In this document: one piece after another, positions 1 to 18,918 of the stretch
Layout: every line of letters begins with the position of its first letter
How positions within the stretch are numbered: the first letter of the stretch is position 1
Translations under genes and position numbers: made by a program
Source: Ectothiorhodospiraceae bacterium 2226
GTDB taxonomy: Bacteria; Pseudomonadota; Gammaproteobacteria; GCA-013348725
Direction of reading: 5' to 3'
DNA length: 64,000 nucleotides
NCBI GenBank assembly: GCA_013348725.1
Contig: CP054689.1
Location: 1-64,000 of the forward strand
Notes under the pieces: model-generated
Databases searched by the model: none
Seen by the model: only the letters and a program-made list of their open reading frames with translations
What the model was told of the DNA's origin: nothing

Positions 1-552
1 ATGACGGACGACGATTCCATCAACGAGGACGAACGCGCGCTGTTTCGTGCCGCGGTGGCGGACGTGATCCCGCTGCGCCACGACCGCGTGCCGCCGCCCG
101 CCACGTCGGTGCCGCCGCGCCCGCGGCAGCTCGAGGCCGACGAGCAGCAGGTGTTGCGCGACCTGCTTTCGGACGAGTACGACCTTGCCGAGGTCGAGAC
201 CGGCGAAGAGCTGCTGTTTCAGCGCCCCGGTATCCAGCAGACGGTGATGCGCCGGCTGCGCCGCGGGCACTACGTGGTGCAGGGCGAGCTCGATCTGCAC
301 GGCATGACGGTGCCGGTGGCGCGCGCGGAGCTTGCGGCGTTCCTGTTCGATTGCCGGGCGCAAGGCGCGCGCTGCGTGCGCGTCATCCACGGCAAGGGAC
401 ACGGCTCGCGCGGCAAGCAGCCGGTGCTGAAGGTGAAGGTGAACGGTTGGCTGCGCCAGTGGGACGACGTGCTCGCGTTTGCCTCGGCCCAGCCGGTGGA
501 CGGCGGTACCGGCGCGGTGTACGTGCTGTTGCGGCGGCCCAAGTCGGGCTGA
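1..552 (+). CDS. Smr-domain protein (putative DNA endonuclease)
   Basis: Protein of 183 aa. The C-terminal half carries an Smr domain: LDLHGMT at about residues 97-103 and HGKG at 130-133, the two signature motifs of the Smr family (MutS2 C-terminal domain, SmrA/SmrB). The N-terminal 80 residues are proline- and charge-rich, as in proteobacterial stand-alone Smr proteins. Family members nick DNA or, in some cases, cleave RNA; which applies here cannot be read from the sequence. The ATG is the first base of the window, so the true start could lie further upstream. It converges on truD with a 50 bp gap. Confidence 0.85.
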   Translation: MTDDDSINEDERALFRAAVADVIPLRHDRVPPPATSVPPRPRQLEADEQQVLRDLLSDEYDLAEVETGEELLFQRPGIQQTVMRRLRRGHYVVQGELDLHGMTVPVARAELAAFLFDCRAQGARCVRVIHGKGHGSRGKQPVLKVKVNGWLRQWDDVLAFASAQPVDGGTGAVYVLLRRPKSG

Positions 553-602
553 CGCGCCGCTAGAGCGTTCCGCGCCACATTGGATTGCCTCGCGCGCCTG
601 CC

Positions 603-1622
603 CTAAGCGGCGGAGGTGTCCTCGGCCGCTGGCTGGTCCACCAACTCGACCAACTCCCTGAGCACGCTGGTCGCATAAGCGCCGGCCGGCAGCCAGAAGC
701 TCAGCTGCCACCCCTCCTCCGTGCGCTGCCAGGCCAGGTCCGCCACGGGCAAGGCGAGTGCGCGGCGCTCCTGCTTGAGCCCCACATGCTCCAGCGCCTC
801 GCAGAGCGCCGCGTACGGCGCAAGGGCATCCCGCTCCACCTGCGCGGCGGCCCCGAACACCGGGCTGCGCCCACGCCCCCACAGCGGTCCGCTCGGCCCG
901 CGTCGGTAGCCCTGGCCGCCGTAGAACGGCGCCTCCCCGGCCAGCGCGGTGCGCCAAGTGTCCGCGGCGACGCGCGCGCCCAGCACTTGGTTGAACAGAA
1001 ACGAGCGTGCCGCCGAGAGATACAGTCCCCGCTGGTGGCGCGGCGGGCGCAACTCCCCCGCCAGCATCAGCGCCGCGCGGCGCAGGTTGTCGCCGCCGCG
1101 GCCGAAGCGCTGCGGACCGAAGTAGTTGGGGACGCCCTGCTCACCGAGTACCGGCAGCAGCGTCTCGAGCGCATCCAGATCGCCCGCGAGATCGGTGAGC
1201 TGCAGGGTGAAGCGGTTGCCCGCGAGCTCCCCGCGACGCAGCTTGCGCGGATGGCGGCCCACCGCGAGCACTTCGTAGTCCTCGCCTGCCAGCCCGGCGG
1301 GGTCGGGATCGCGGCCGGCGAGATCGATGCTGAACCACTGCGTGGTAACCGCGTGGCGGTCCTTGAGCCCGGCGTAGCCGACGTCCAGCGGGGGTACGCC
1401 GGCGGCCTGCGCCAGTTGGCGCGCGACCCACTCGGTGTTCGCGCCGCGCTTGCGCACCTGCACCCACAGGTGCTGTCCCTCGCCCAGCGGCGGCTCGAGT
1501 GGCTCCTCGTCGACCTGAAAGTGCTCCGGACGCGCGCGCACGCGCCCACGCACGCGCGGCCCGCCGTAGGCGTAGGGATCGGGAGGGAACGGGCCGGCGA
1601 GACGCGCCGCGAGCTCAGCCAC
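603..1622 (-). CDS. truD: tRNA pseudouridine(13) synthase TruD
   Basis: Protein of 339 aa, near the usual length of about 350. TruD converts U13 of tRNA-Glu and others to pseudouridine. The family signature [13 protein letters not shown] is present at residues 83-95, with the catalytic Asp at D88. An [14 protein letters not shown]-type stretch follows in the middle of the protein. The start overlaps the ispF stop by 8 bp, so it is probably co-translated as the last gene of the ftsB-ispD-ispF-truD set, the same order as in E. coli. No surE follows; the neighbour is a convergent Smr gene. Confidence 0.95.
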   Translation of the reverse strand: MAELAARLAGPFPPDPYAYGGPRVRGRVRARPEHFQVDEEPLEPPLGEGQHLWVQVRKRGANTEWVARQLAQAAGVPPLDVGYAGLKDRHAVTTQWFSIDLAGRDPDPAGLAGEDYEVLAVGRHPRKLRRGELAGNRFTLQLTDLAGDLDALETLLPVLGEQGVPNYFGPQRFGRGGDNLRRAALMLAGELRPPRHQRGLYLSAARSFLFNQVLGARVAADTWRTALAGEAPFYGGQGYRRGPSGPLWGRGRSPVFGAAAQVERDALAPYAALCEALEHVGLKQERRALALPVADLAWQRTEEGWQLSFWLPAGAYATSVLRELVELVDQPAAEDTSAA

Positions 1623-2091
1623 GTGGCAGGATGAGGGCCACGGCGTGCGTCGCGATACCCTCGCGCCGGCCGATGTAACCCATGCCCTCGGTGGTGGTGG
1701 CCTTCACGTTGACTTGGCTCTCGGCGACCTGCAGGTCCGCCGCCAGCAGACGCCGCATGGCGGCGATGTGCGGCGCGAGCTTCGGCACCTGGGCGACCAC
1801 CGTGAGGTCGATGTTGCCCACCTGCCAGCCGGCCTCGGCCAGGCTCGCCACCACGCGGCGCAGCAATACCCGGCTGTCGACGTCCTTGAACTCGGCACTG
1901 GTGTCCGGGAAGTGGCGGCCGATGTCGCCGAGGCCCGCGGCGCCGAGCAGCGCATCGCACAGCGCGTGGATGACCACGTCGCCGTCGGAATGCGCCAGCA
2001 GGCCCTCGGTATGCGGCACCTCCACCCCGCCCAGAATCAAGGCGCGCGCCGCACCGAAGCGGTGCGCGTCGTAGCCGTGCCCGATCCTCAT
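1615..2091 (-). CDS. ispF: 2-C-methyl-D-erythritol 2,4-cyclodiphosphate synthase
   Basis: Protein of 158 aa, full length. It catalyses the fifth step of the MEP isoprenoid pathway, cyclising CDP-ME 2-phosphate to MEcPP with loss of CMP. The zinc ligands are visible as D8 and H10 ([10 protein letters not shown]) and H42 ([13 protein letters not shown]). The C-terminal [17 protein letters not shown] stretch is typical of the family. The start codon overlaps the ispD stop as ATGA, so translation of the two MEP enzymes is probably coupled. Confidence 0.97.
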   Translation of the reverse strand: MRIGHGYDAHRFGAARALILGGVEVPHTEGLLAHSDGDVVIHALCDALLGAAGLGDIGRHFPDTSAEFKDVDSRVLLRRVVASLAEAGWQVGNIDLTVVAQVPKLAPHIAAMRRLLAADLQVAESQVNVKATTTEGMGYIGRREGIATHAVALILPRG

Positions 2092-2798
2092 GCCTCCTGC
2101 TCCTGCTGTTGGCGCAGGAACAGCGCGGCGAGCGCGAGGTCCTGCGGGCGGGTGATCTTGATGTTGTCGGCGTGACCTTCAACCATGAGCGGCTGCAAGC
2201 CCAGGCGCTCCATGGCGCCGGCCTCGTCGGTGATCGGCTCGCCCGCGCGCTGCGCGGCCTCCAAGGCCTCGCGCAGCGCACCCAGGCGAAACATCTGCGG
2301 GGTAAGGGCGCGCCACAGCCCCTCGCGGCTGACCGTGGCGGTCACGCTGCCGCGCGCATCGCTGCGCTTGACCGTGTCGTTCACCCGCACCCCGAGCAGA
2401 GCGCCCACGGCGTGGTCGGCGGCGGCGTCGATCAGGCGGTCGATGTCCTGCGCGCGCAGGCAGGGACGCGCCGCGTCGTGTACCAATACCCACGACGACG
2501 CGCTCGCCTGCTCGCCGAGGAGCATCAGGGCGTTGCGCACCGAGTCACTGCGTTCGGCGCCGCCCGCCACCAGCCATACCGGCTTGTCGAATACGCGCTG
2601 CAGGGCGGCCCAGTGCCCATCGTCGGCCGCCAGCGCCAGCACCACACCGGCCACGCGCGGGTGCGCGAGCAGCCGCTCCACGGTGTGTTCGATGACCGTC
2701 TTGCCGTGCAGGGGAAGGTACTGCTTGGGGATGGATGTGCCCATGCGCGCGCCGCTGCCGGCCGCGGGGACTACTGCCCACAGGGGTGTGTCGTTCAC
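2088..2798 (-). CDS. ispD: 2-C-methyl-D-erythritol 4-phosphate cytidylyltransferase
   Basis: Protein of 236 aa when started at GTG 2798. It makes CDP-ME from MEP and CTP in the third MEP-pathway step. The nucleotide-binding loop [12 protein letters not shown] and the downstream PKQYLPL lie near the N-terminus, and VHDAARPC marks the substrate site. An open frame continues about 70 codons upstream, but that part is a shadow of ftsB. The GTG overlaps the ftsB stop as GTGA and puts the conserved loop at the normal position, so this start is preferred. Confidence 0.95.
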   Translation of the reverse strand: MNDTPLWAVVPAAGSGARMGTSIPKQYLPLHGKTVIEHTVERLLAHPRVAGVVLALAADDGHWAALQRVFDKPVWLVAGGAERSDSVRNALMLLGEQASASSWVLVHDAARPCLRAQDIDRLIDAAADHAVGALLGVRVNDTVKRSDARGSVTATVSREGLWRALTPQMFRLGALREALEAAQRAGEPITDEAGAMERLGLQPLMVEGHADNIKITRPQDLALAALFLRQQQEQEA

Positions 2799-3067
2799 TC
2801 GCCTATCACCTGAAAGAAGGTCTCGCCCTCCTTCACCATGCCGAGCTCGCTGCGCGCCCGCTCCTCCAGCGCCTCCAGGCCTTGCTTGAGGTCCAGCACC
2901 TCGGCCTCCAGCGCACGGTTGCGCTCCGAGAGCACACGGTTCTCCTCCTGCTGCTCGGCGATCTGCTGCTTGTAGTGCCACACGTCGCGCAGCCCGCCCT
3001 GCCCCGCCCACAACGTGTATTGGAGCAGCAGCAGCAAAACCGCGAGCGTTGCGACGATCGGCTTCAT
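2795..3067 (-). CDS. ftsB: Cell division protein FtsB
   Basis: Protein of 90 aa. A single membrane segment (VATLAVLLLLLQYTLWAG) at about residues 5-22 is followed by a leucine/glutamate-rich coiled coil from about 30 to 75. This is the bitopic architecture of FtsB, which joins FtsL and FtsQ in the divisome. The position directly upstream of ispD agrees with the usual gammaproteobacterial order. A long inverted repeat separates it from eno. Confidence 0.92.
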   Translation of the reverse strand: MKPIVATLAVLLLLLQYTLWAGQGGLRDVWHYKQQIAEQQEENRVLSERNRALEAEVLDLKQGLEALEERARSELGMVKEGETFFQVIGE

Positions 3068-3088
3068 GTCCCTAGCCTACCCCAGCCC

Positions 3089-3142
3089 TGACCGCGGCGT
3101 GCGTGGCGGCACGCACAGGCCCGCCACGCACGCCGCGAGCGG

Positions 3143-3145
<3 letters not shown>
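3089..3145. other. Long inverted repeat between eno and ftsB
   Basis: The arms GGCGTGCGTGGCGG (3096-3109) and CCGCCACGCACGCC (3121-3134) are perfectly complementary. The outer arms TGACCGC (3089-3095) and GCGGTCA (3139-3145) also pair, leaving a GCGA bulge. The whole stem is 21 bp with an 11 nt loop. The eno stop codon is part of the stem base. No U-tract follows in the direction of transcription, so this is not a classical intrinsic terminator. An mRNA-stability or partial attenuation role between eno and ftsB is an inference. Confidence 0.8.
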
Positions 3146-4528
<1,383 letters not shown>

Positions 4529-5362
4529 CTACAGTTCCAGCTCGTCGAAGGGGCGGGCCTTCACCGCCGCGTCCAACTCGCGCAGCACGCCCAACAGGCG
4601 TTCCATACGCCCCAGCGGCCAGGCGTTGGGGCCGTCGCTCAGTGCCTCGTCGGGACGCGGATGCGTCTCCATGAACAGGCCGGCGATGCCGGCGGCGACC
4701 GCCGCGCGGGCCAACACCGGCACGAACTCGCGCTGGCCGCCGGAACTGGCGCCGCGGCCGCCCGGCTGCTGCACCGAGTGGGTGGCGTCGAATACTACCG
4801 GGCAGCCGGTCTCGCGCATCACGGCCAGGCCGCGCATGTCCGAGATCAGCGTATTGTAGCCAAACGACACGCCGCGCTCGCAGACCATGAGCTGCTCGTT
4901 GCCGGTGGCGCGGGCCTTGTCCACCACGTTGCTCATGTCCCACGGCGCCAGGAACTGGCCCTTCTTGATGTTCACCGGCTTGCCCTGACGCGCGACGTTC
5001 TGGATGAAGTTGGTCTGGCGACACAGAAACGCCGGCGTCTGCAGCACGTCCACCACCGCGGCCACCTCGTCGAGCGGCGTGTCCTCGTGCACGTCGGTCA
5101 GCACGGGCACCTTGAGCTGCGCGCGCACGGTCTCCAGGATACGCAGCCCCTCTTCCATGCCGGGACCGCGATAGCTGCTGGTGGAGGTGCGGTTGGCCTT
5201 GTCGAAGGAGGACTTGTAGATGAACGGCACGCCGACGCGCGCCGCGATCTCCTTGAGTTCGCCGGCGGTGTCGAGCGCGAGTTGCTCGCTCTCGATCACG
5301 CACGGGCCGGCGATCAGGAAGAACGGTCGGTCCAGGCCGACCTCGAAACCGCAAAGCTGCAT
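4529..5362 (-). CDS. kdsA: 3-deoxy-D-manno-octulosonate 8-phosphate synthase
   Basis: Protein of 277 aa, normal length. It condenses PEP with arabinose 5-phosphate to Kdo-8-phosphate for the LPS core. Visible motifs are IAGPCVIES at residues 17-25, [11 protein letters not shown] for PEP binding, TDVHED, and [11 protein letters not shown] in the C-terminal half. The gene sits between pyrG and eno, as in Pseudomonas. It implies a Gram-negative outer membrane with Kdo-containing LPS. Confidence 0.97.
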   Translation of the reverse strand: MQLCGFEVGLDRPFFLIAGPCVIESEQLALDTAGELKEIAARVGVPFIYKSSFDKANRTSTSSYRGPGMEEGLRILETVRAQLKVPVLTDVHEDTPLDEVAAVVDVLQTPAFLCRQTNFIQNVARQGKPVNIKKGQFLAPWDMSNVVDKARATGNEQLMVCERGVSFGYNTLISDMRGLAVMRETGCPVVFDATHSVQQPGGRGASSGGQREFVPVLARAAVAAGIAGLFMETHPRPDEALSDGPNAWPLGRMERLLGVLRELDAAVKARPFDELEL

Positions 5363-5377
5363 GGGCGCTCCTAGTCG

Positions 5378-8507
<3,130 letters not shown>

Positions 8508-8523
8508 CGCGCCCTCCGCCCTC

Positions 8524-9483
<960 letters not shown>

Positions 9484-9548
9484 TGTCAATCACGATTGTT
9501 ATAAGCGGGTCATTGTAGCGTCTGGCGCGGGCGCGCGGTACCGGCAGC

Positions 9549-13072
<3,524 letters not shown>

Positions 13073-13076
<4 letters not shown>

Positions 13077-13747
13077 GGGACCGCCCCTTCTTCAGACGCC
13101 ATGGCCACCGGCGCGGTGGCACCGACCACGTCCAAACCGAGGGCCGCGCGCACCGGCGCGAAGGAGCGCCGGTGGATGGCGCAGGGGCCCAGCGCCCGCA
13201 GCGCCTCGAGGTGCATGGCAGTGGCATAGCCCTTGTGCTGGGCAAAACCGTAGCCTGGATAAGCCGCATCCAGCGCGGCCATTTCGGCATCGCGCGCGAC
13301 TTTGGCGAGGATGGAGGCGGCGCTGATGCAGGGCACGCGCAGATCGCCCTGCACCACCGCCTCGGAGGGACACGGCAGGTGCTCGGGGCAGCGGTTACCG
13401 TCCACCACGGCGTACTCGGGCACCGTCGCGAGCGCCTCCACTGCGCGGCGCATGGCCAGCAGGGACGCATGGAAGATGTTCAGGTGGTCGATCTCCTCCA
13501 CCTCGGCGCGCCCCAGCGCGCAGGCCAGCGCGCGCGCGCGGATCTTCACCGCCAGCGCCTCACGCTGCTCGGCGCTCAGTAACTTGGAGTCGGTCAACCC
13601 GCGGATGCGCGGGCGATCGGGCAGGATGACGGCGGCGGCGACCACCGGGCCCGCGAGCGGGCCGCGCCCGACCTCGTCCACGCCCGCGAGCAAGGTGACG
13701 CCGGAGGCGAAATCGAGTTGAAACTGCTGCGTTCTTCTTCGTGCCAT
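13073..13747 (-). CDS. rnhB: Ribonuclease HII
   Basis: Protein of 224 aa. RNase HII cleaves at single ribonucleotides in DNA and at RNA-DNA hybrids. The catalytic residues are visible as D24 and E25 (GVDEVGRG) and D117 (YAVVDGNRC), and the GYATAMH region follows. In most relatives lpxB lies directly upstream. Here a tandem-repeat array and a tRNA gene take that place, so the usual fabZ-lpxA-lpxB link is broken. The gene is the first of the minus-strand series running to truD. Confidence 0.95.
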
Positions 13748-14540
13748 CCGCGTCTCGATGCCTTCGGGTCGCTGCCACGCGGGGCGCGCGCCGTGCGCTT
13801 CTGTATGAACCTAGGTCTGAATCCATCCATCCGGGATGGCTCAGACCACGCTGCGCGAAAAGCGTGGTTTTCGCTTCGCTTCGTGATCAACGGCTTGGCA
13901 GCCGCCGATCACGGCGGCGCTGTTATAGGGTCTGAATCCATCCATCCTGGATGGCTCAGACCACGCTCAGCGAAAAGCGTGGTTTTCGCTTCGCTTCGTG
14001 CTCAACGGCTTGCAGCCGTCGATCACGGCGGCACATCCCTGTGCCGCGGGTAGGTCTGAATCCATCCATCCTGGATGGCTCAGACCACGCTGCGCGAAAA
14101 GCGTGGTTTTCGCTTCGCTTCGTGCTCAACGGCTTGCAGCCGCCGATCACGGCGGCACATCCCTGTGCCGCGGGTAGGTCTGAATCCATCCATCCTGGAT
14201 GGCTCAGACCACGCTGCGCGAAAAGCGTGGTTTTCGCTTCGCTTCGTGCTCAACGGCTTGCAGCCGTCGATCGCGGCGGCACATCCCTGTGCCGCGGGTA
14301 GGTCTGAATCCATCCATCCTGGATGGCTCAGACCACGGTGCGCGAAAAGCGTGGTTTTCGCTTCGCTTCGTGATCAACGGCTTGCAGCCGTCGATCACGG
14401 CGGCGCTGTTATAGGGTCTGAATCCATCCATCCTGGATGGCTCAGACCACGCTCAGCGAAAAGCGTGGTTTTCGCTTCGCTTCGTGATCAACGGCTTGCA
14501 GCCGTCGATCACGGCGGCACATCCCTGTGCCGCCTGTGCC
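13748..14540. repeat. Six-copy tandem array of hairpin-rich 115-124 bp units
   Basis: The array proper covers 13814 to about 14540. Units begin with GGTCTGAATCCATCC at 13814, 13929, 14053, 14177, 14301 and 14415. The first and fifth are 115 and 114 bp and end in GGCGGCGCTGTTATA; the others are 124 bp and end with GCACATCCCTGTGCCGC. Each unit holds consecutive inverted repeats: GGTCTGA/TCAGACC, CCACGC/GCGTGG, ACGGCT-tgc-AGCCGT, and in long units GCGGCACA-tccc-TGTGCCGC. Several frames stay open through the array, but the predicted peptides are shadows of the repeat. There are no unique spacers, so it is not CRISPR. The 66 bp between rnhB and the first unit show nothing else. Confidence 0.9.
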
Positions 14541-14557
14541 GCGCCTCCGCGGTGCAG

Positions 14558-14647
14558 TGGCGGAGGGTCAGGGATTCGAACCCTGGAGGGGCTTTCGCCC
14601 CTGCTGGTTTTCAAGACCAGTGCCTTCAACCGCTCGGCCAACCCTCC
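14558..14647 (-). tRNA. tRNA-Ser (anticodon TGA)
   Basis: 90 nt including the encoded CCA. The 5' acceptor strand GGAGGGT (14647-14641) pairs with ACCCTCC before the G discriminator and CCA. The anticodon arm ends are TGGTC and ACCAGC-like around the loop CTTGAAAA, giving anticodon TGA, which reads UCN codons. A long variable arm (AGGGGC/GCCCCT) marks a class II serine tRNA. The T-arm has GGTTCGAATCC. The gene is transcribed towards the tandem repeat array. Confidence 0.97.
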
Positions 14648-14707
14648 CGAGTGAGGCCGTAGAATACCCCAGGGGCGTCGGAAAAAGCAGTGCGCGAGGC
14701 CACCGTC

Positions 14708-14735
14708 TTGATATTCAACGGCCTTAGGGTATGCT
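14708..14735 (+). promoter_or_regulatory. Sigma-70-type promoter for the yccA-like gene
   Basis: TTGATA at 14708-14713 and TATGCT at 14730-14735 are separated by 16 bp. They lie about 80 bp ahead of the membrane protein gene at 14814 and point towards it. The match is four to five of six bases in each box. The assignment is by eye only. Confidence 0.5.
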
Positions 14736-14813
14736 AGGGAACCAAGCGCGCTGCGCCCGGTCAAAGTCCGCGTAAAGAACAACTTACAGCCAACGTACGA
14801 GGTAGGCTCAACG

Positions 14814-15482
14814 ATGAATCCGAATCCGCAGATGGTTGCCCGCGGCGGTGTGCTCGGCACCGAAGCGACCAACAAACTGATCCGCAACACCTACACGCTC
14901 CTGTCCATGACCTTGCTGTTCGCGGCATTCATGGCCGGCGTCTCCATGGCGTTGGGGCTCCCGCATCCGGGCTTGGTCATCACTCTGGTGGGCTTCTTCG
15001 GTCTGCTGTTCCTGACCACCAAGTTCCGCGACAGCGGCTTGGGTCTGCTGTTCGTGTTCGCCTTGACGGGCTTCATGGGCTACACCCTCGGCCCGATCAT
15101 CAGCGCATACCTCGCGCTGCCGAACGGCGATCAGATCGTGATGCTGGCCATGGGCGGCACCGCCGCGATCTTCCTGGGGCTGTCGGGCTACGCGCTCAGC
15201 ACGCGCAAGGACTTCAGCTTCATGGGCGGCTTCCTGATGGTGGGCATCCTGGTCGCCTTCCTGGCCGGTCTGGCGGCATACTTCTTCCAGATGCCCGGCC
15301 TGTCGCTGGCTGTCTCCGCCATGTTCGTGCTGCTGATGTCCGGTCTGATCCTATGGCAGACCAGCCAGATCGTGAACGGCGGCGAGACCAACTACATCAT
15401 GGCCACGATTACGCTGTTCGTGTCCATCTACAACCTCTTCACCAGCCTGCTGCACTTGCTCGGCGCGTTCAACAACGACTAA
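14814..15482 (+). CDS. Bax inhibitor-1/YccA family membrane protein
   Basis: Protein of 222 aa with seven predicted membrane helices beginning at about residue 25, the architecture of the BI-1/YccA family. The charged N-terminal segment (residues 1-25) is cytoplasmic by the positive-inside rule. E. coli YccA is a substrate and modulator of FtsH; whether this protein does the same is inferred from family only. It has its own promoter-like sequence upstream and a strong terminator downstream, so it is probably monocistronic. Confidence 0.88.
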   Translation: MNPNPQMVARGGVLGTEATNKLIRNTYTLLSMTLLFAAFMAGVSMALGLPHPGLVITLVGFFGLLFLTTKFRDSGLGLLFVFALTGFMGYTLGPIISAYLALPNGDQIVMLAMGGTAAIFLGLSGYALSTRKDFSFMGGFLMVGILVAFLAGLAAYFFQMPGLSLAVSAMFVLLMSGLILWQTSQIVNGGETNYIMATITLFVSIYNLFTSLLHLLGAFNND

Positions 15483-15520
15483 GCGCCGCATCTGCCTCCG
15501 GGCAGGCTCGGGAAAAAAAG

Positions 15521-15548
15521 AAAATCCCCCGCTTCGGCGGGGGATTTT
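15521..15548. terminator. Bidirectional intrinsic terminator
   Basis: AAAATCCCCCGC-ttcg-GCGGGGGATTTT forms a 12 bp stem with a stable TTCG tetraloop. It is flanked by A-rich sequence on the left and T-rich sequence on the right. It can serve both the yccA-like gene on the plus strand and serS on the minus strand. Confidence 0.92.
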
Positions 15549-15586
15549 CGTTTCGACGGTGCGCCTTGCGTGGTCCGGCGCGCCGC

Positions 15587-16864
<1,278 letters not shown>

Positions 16865-16901
16865 TCAGTTCGCGGTTCAGATGTGGGCGCGCGAGCGCCT
16901 G

Positions 16902-17204
16902 TCAAAGGTTGGTGGACGCGTCCCAGACCACAAGATGGCCGGGCGGGACGCGATCGGCAACCGCCGCCAGCGCGGCGTCGACCTTCTCGGGAGCGTCGAA
17001 GAACTCCACCACCACCGGCAGGTCCAGCGACAGGTCGAGCAGCCGGGCCGACAGCACGCCATGCTCACCGAAGCCGGCGATGCCGCGCAGCACGGTCACG
17101 CCGCGCAGGCCCGCCTCGCGCAGCGACGCAGTCAGGGCGTCGACCTGCCCCTCCCTCTCCGACAGATAGAGCCTTGCGACGCGCACCGCTTGCCGTCCGT
17201 TCAC
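16902..17204 (-). CDS. DUF190 family protein (CrcB partner)
   Basis: Protein of 100 aa when started at GTG 17204, which overlaps the crcB stop as GTGA. Recognised by VRVARLYLSERE, GLRGVTVLRGIAGFGEHG and LPVVVEFFD, typical of DUF190. The family has a PII-like ferredoxin fold and is often found next to crcB, which suggests a regulatory role in fluoride export; this role is inferred from gene association. An alternative start 15 codons upstream inside crcB is possible but not needed. Confidence 0.85.
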   Translation of the reverse strand: MNGRQAVRVARLYLSEREGQVDALTASLREAGLRGVTVLRGIAGFGEHGVLSARLLDLSLDLPVVVEFFDAPEKVDAALAAVADRVPPGHLVVWDASTNL

Positions 17205-17572
17205 AGCCGCCTCCCCAACGCGAGCCCGAGCCAGGTAGCCAACAAGCACAGGACGAGGCTCAGCATGATATTGGCCAAGGCCTTACCGTACTCGCGGCCG
17301 TCCACGAGGGCCAGCGTCTCGAGGGAAAAGGTCGAAAAGGTGGTGAAACCGCCGAGCACCCCGATCAACAACGCGGCGCGCCATTCGGGGGCGACCGCGT
17401 AGCGCTCGGTCAGCAGCACGTACAACAGACCGATGGCGAGACAACCCGACACATTGACGGCCAGGGTGCCGTAGGGGAAGCCGCGGCCGAGCCACTGGTG
17501 CACTTGTAGCGCCAAGCCGTAGCGCAACACCGAGCCGAGCGCGCCGCCCAGGGCAATCGCCACCAGCGTCAT
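17201..17572 (-). CDS. crcB: Fluoride ion channel CrcB/Fluc
   Basis: Protein of 123 aa with four membrane helices. Family signatures are GGALGSVLRY near the N-terminus, NVSGCLAIG in helix 2 and GFTTFSTFSLE in helix 3, where the Phe and Thr residues line the fluoride path. Fluc channels act as antiparallel dimers and release cytoplasmic fluoride. I saw no obvious fluoride riboswitch just upstream; rarA ends only 12 bp before the start, so the gene is probably read through from rarA. Confidence 0.93.
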   Translation of the reverse strand: MTLVAIALGGALGSVLRYGLALQVHQWLGRGFPYGTLAVNVSGCLAIGLLYVLLTERYAVAPEWRAALLIGVLGGFTTFSTFSLETLALVDGREYGKALANIMLSLVLCLLATWLGLALGRRL

Positions 17573-17584
17573 GCGCCCGGCCCT

Positions 17585-18910
17585 TCAGTCGGGCTTGCGC
17601 GCCTTATGGGTCGCCCGCCACTGCCGGTCGAGCGCGCGCAAATGGCGCAGCTTCTCGGCGATGCGCTGCTCGAGACCCCGATCGACAGGCTGGTAATAGC
17701 TCCGCTCCCCCAGCTCCGGCGGGAAATAGGTCTCGCCGGCCGCATAGCCCTCGGGTTCGTCGTGCGCGTAGCGATAGCCACTGCCGTGCCCGAGGTTCTT
17801 CATTAGCTTGGTGGGCGCGTTACGCAGATGCATGGGCACGTCCAGCGAGCCGCCGGAGCGCGCATCGGCCCGCGCCGCGCCGAAGGCATTGTACACAGCG
17901 TTACTTTTGGCTGCACAAGCGAGGTAGACCACCGCCTGCGCGATGGCGAGTTCGCCTTCGGGGCTGCCGAGCCGCTCCTGCACGTCCCAGGCCTGTAGCG
18001 CGAGTTGCAGCGCGCGCGGATCGGCATTGCCGATGTCCTCGCTGGCCATGCGCACCACGCGGCGGGCGATGTACAGCGCGTCGCAGCCGCCGTCGAGCAT
18101 GCGCGCCAGCCAGTACAGGGCGGCATCCGGCGCGGAGCCGCGCACCGCCTTGTGCAGTGCGGAGATCTGGTCGTAGAAAAGGTCGCCCCCTTTGTCGAAG
18201 CGGCGCAGGGTATCGGTGAGCACGGCATCGACCACCGTCTCGTCGATGCGGCGGCCAGGCTCGGCGCTGGCGAGGTCGGCGGCCAGCTCGAGCAGGTTGA
18301 GCGCGCGCCGGGCGTCGCCGTCGGCGGCGCGTGCCAAGCGCGCCCGCTGCTCCGCCTCGCAATTGACATCCAGGGCGCCGAGACCGCGCTCGGGGTCCGC
18401 CAACGCCCGCTCGAGCAGGGCCTCCAGGTCGCCCTCATCCAGGCGCTTCAGCACATAGACGCGGGCGCGCGAGAGCAACGCGCTGTTGAGCTCGAAGGAC
18501 GGATTCTCGGTGGTGGCGCCGATGAAGGTCACGGTGCCGTTCTCCACGAACGGCAGGAAAGCGTCTTGCTGGGCCTTGTTGAAGCGGTGCACCTCGTCCA
18601 CGAACAACACGGTGGCGCGTCCTTCCAGGTTGCGCAGGCGCTCGGCGGACTCCACCGCGGCGCGGATGTCCTTCACCCCGGCCAGCACCGCCGAGAGACT
18701 CAGGAAATCCGCCTCCACCCGCTGCGCGACCAAGCGCGCGAGCGTGGTCTTACCGGTGCCGGGCGGGCCCCACAACACGAAGGAATGCAGGTGCCCCGAT
18801 TCGAGCGCCTCGCGCAGGGGCCGACCGGGGGCGAGCACGTGCGGCTGGCCGACGTACTCGGCGAGGTCCGCCGGCCGCATGCGGTCCGCGAGCGGGCGGT
18901 AGGCATCCAT
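17585..18910 (-). CDS. rarA: Replication-associated recombination protein A (AAA+ ATPase)
   Basis: Protein of 441 aa of the RarA/MgsA/WRNIP1 family, which acts at stalled replication forks. Walker A GPPGTGKT is at residues 48-55 and Walker B VLFVDE at 101-106, followed by [17 protein letters not shown] and the sensor-1 region [14 protein letters not shown]. The C-terminal tetramerisation domain contains [10 protein letters not shown] and the [15 protein letters not shown] tail. It starts 8 bp after lolA, in the conserved ftsK-lolA-rarA-crcB-serS order. Confidence 0.95.
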   Translation of the reverse strand: MDAYRPLADRMRPADLAEYVGQPHVLAPGRPLREALESGHLHSFVLWGPPGTGKTTLARLVAQRVEADFLSLSAVLAGVKDIRAAVESAERLRNLEGRATVLFVDEVHRFNKAQQDAFLPFVENGTVTFIGATTENPSFELNSALLSRARVYVLKRLDEGDLEALLERALADPERGLGALDVNCEAEQRARLARAADGDARRALNLLELAADLASAEPGRRIDETVVDAVLTDTLRRFDKGGDLFYDQISALHKAVRGSAPDAALYWLARMLDGGCDALYIARRVVRMASEDIGNADPRALQLALQAWDVQERLGSPEGELAIAQAVVYLACAAKSNAVYNAFGAARADARSGGSLDVPMHLRNAPTKLMKNLGHGSGYRYAHDEPEGYAAGETYFPPELGERSYYQPVDRGLEQRIAEKLRHLRALDRQWRATHKARKPD

Positions 18911-18918
18911 GGAAGGCC

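Noticed and set aside
13814-14540. CRISPR array
   Set aside because: The units are contiguous near-identical copies of 115-124 bp without unique spacers, and no cas genes are nearby.
13718-14662. Several overlapping open frames of 70-195 codons on both strands through the repeat array
   Set aside because: The predicted peptides simply repeat with the DNA unit, occur in many frames at once, and have no ribosome sites. They are a by-product of the repeat sequence.
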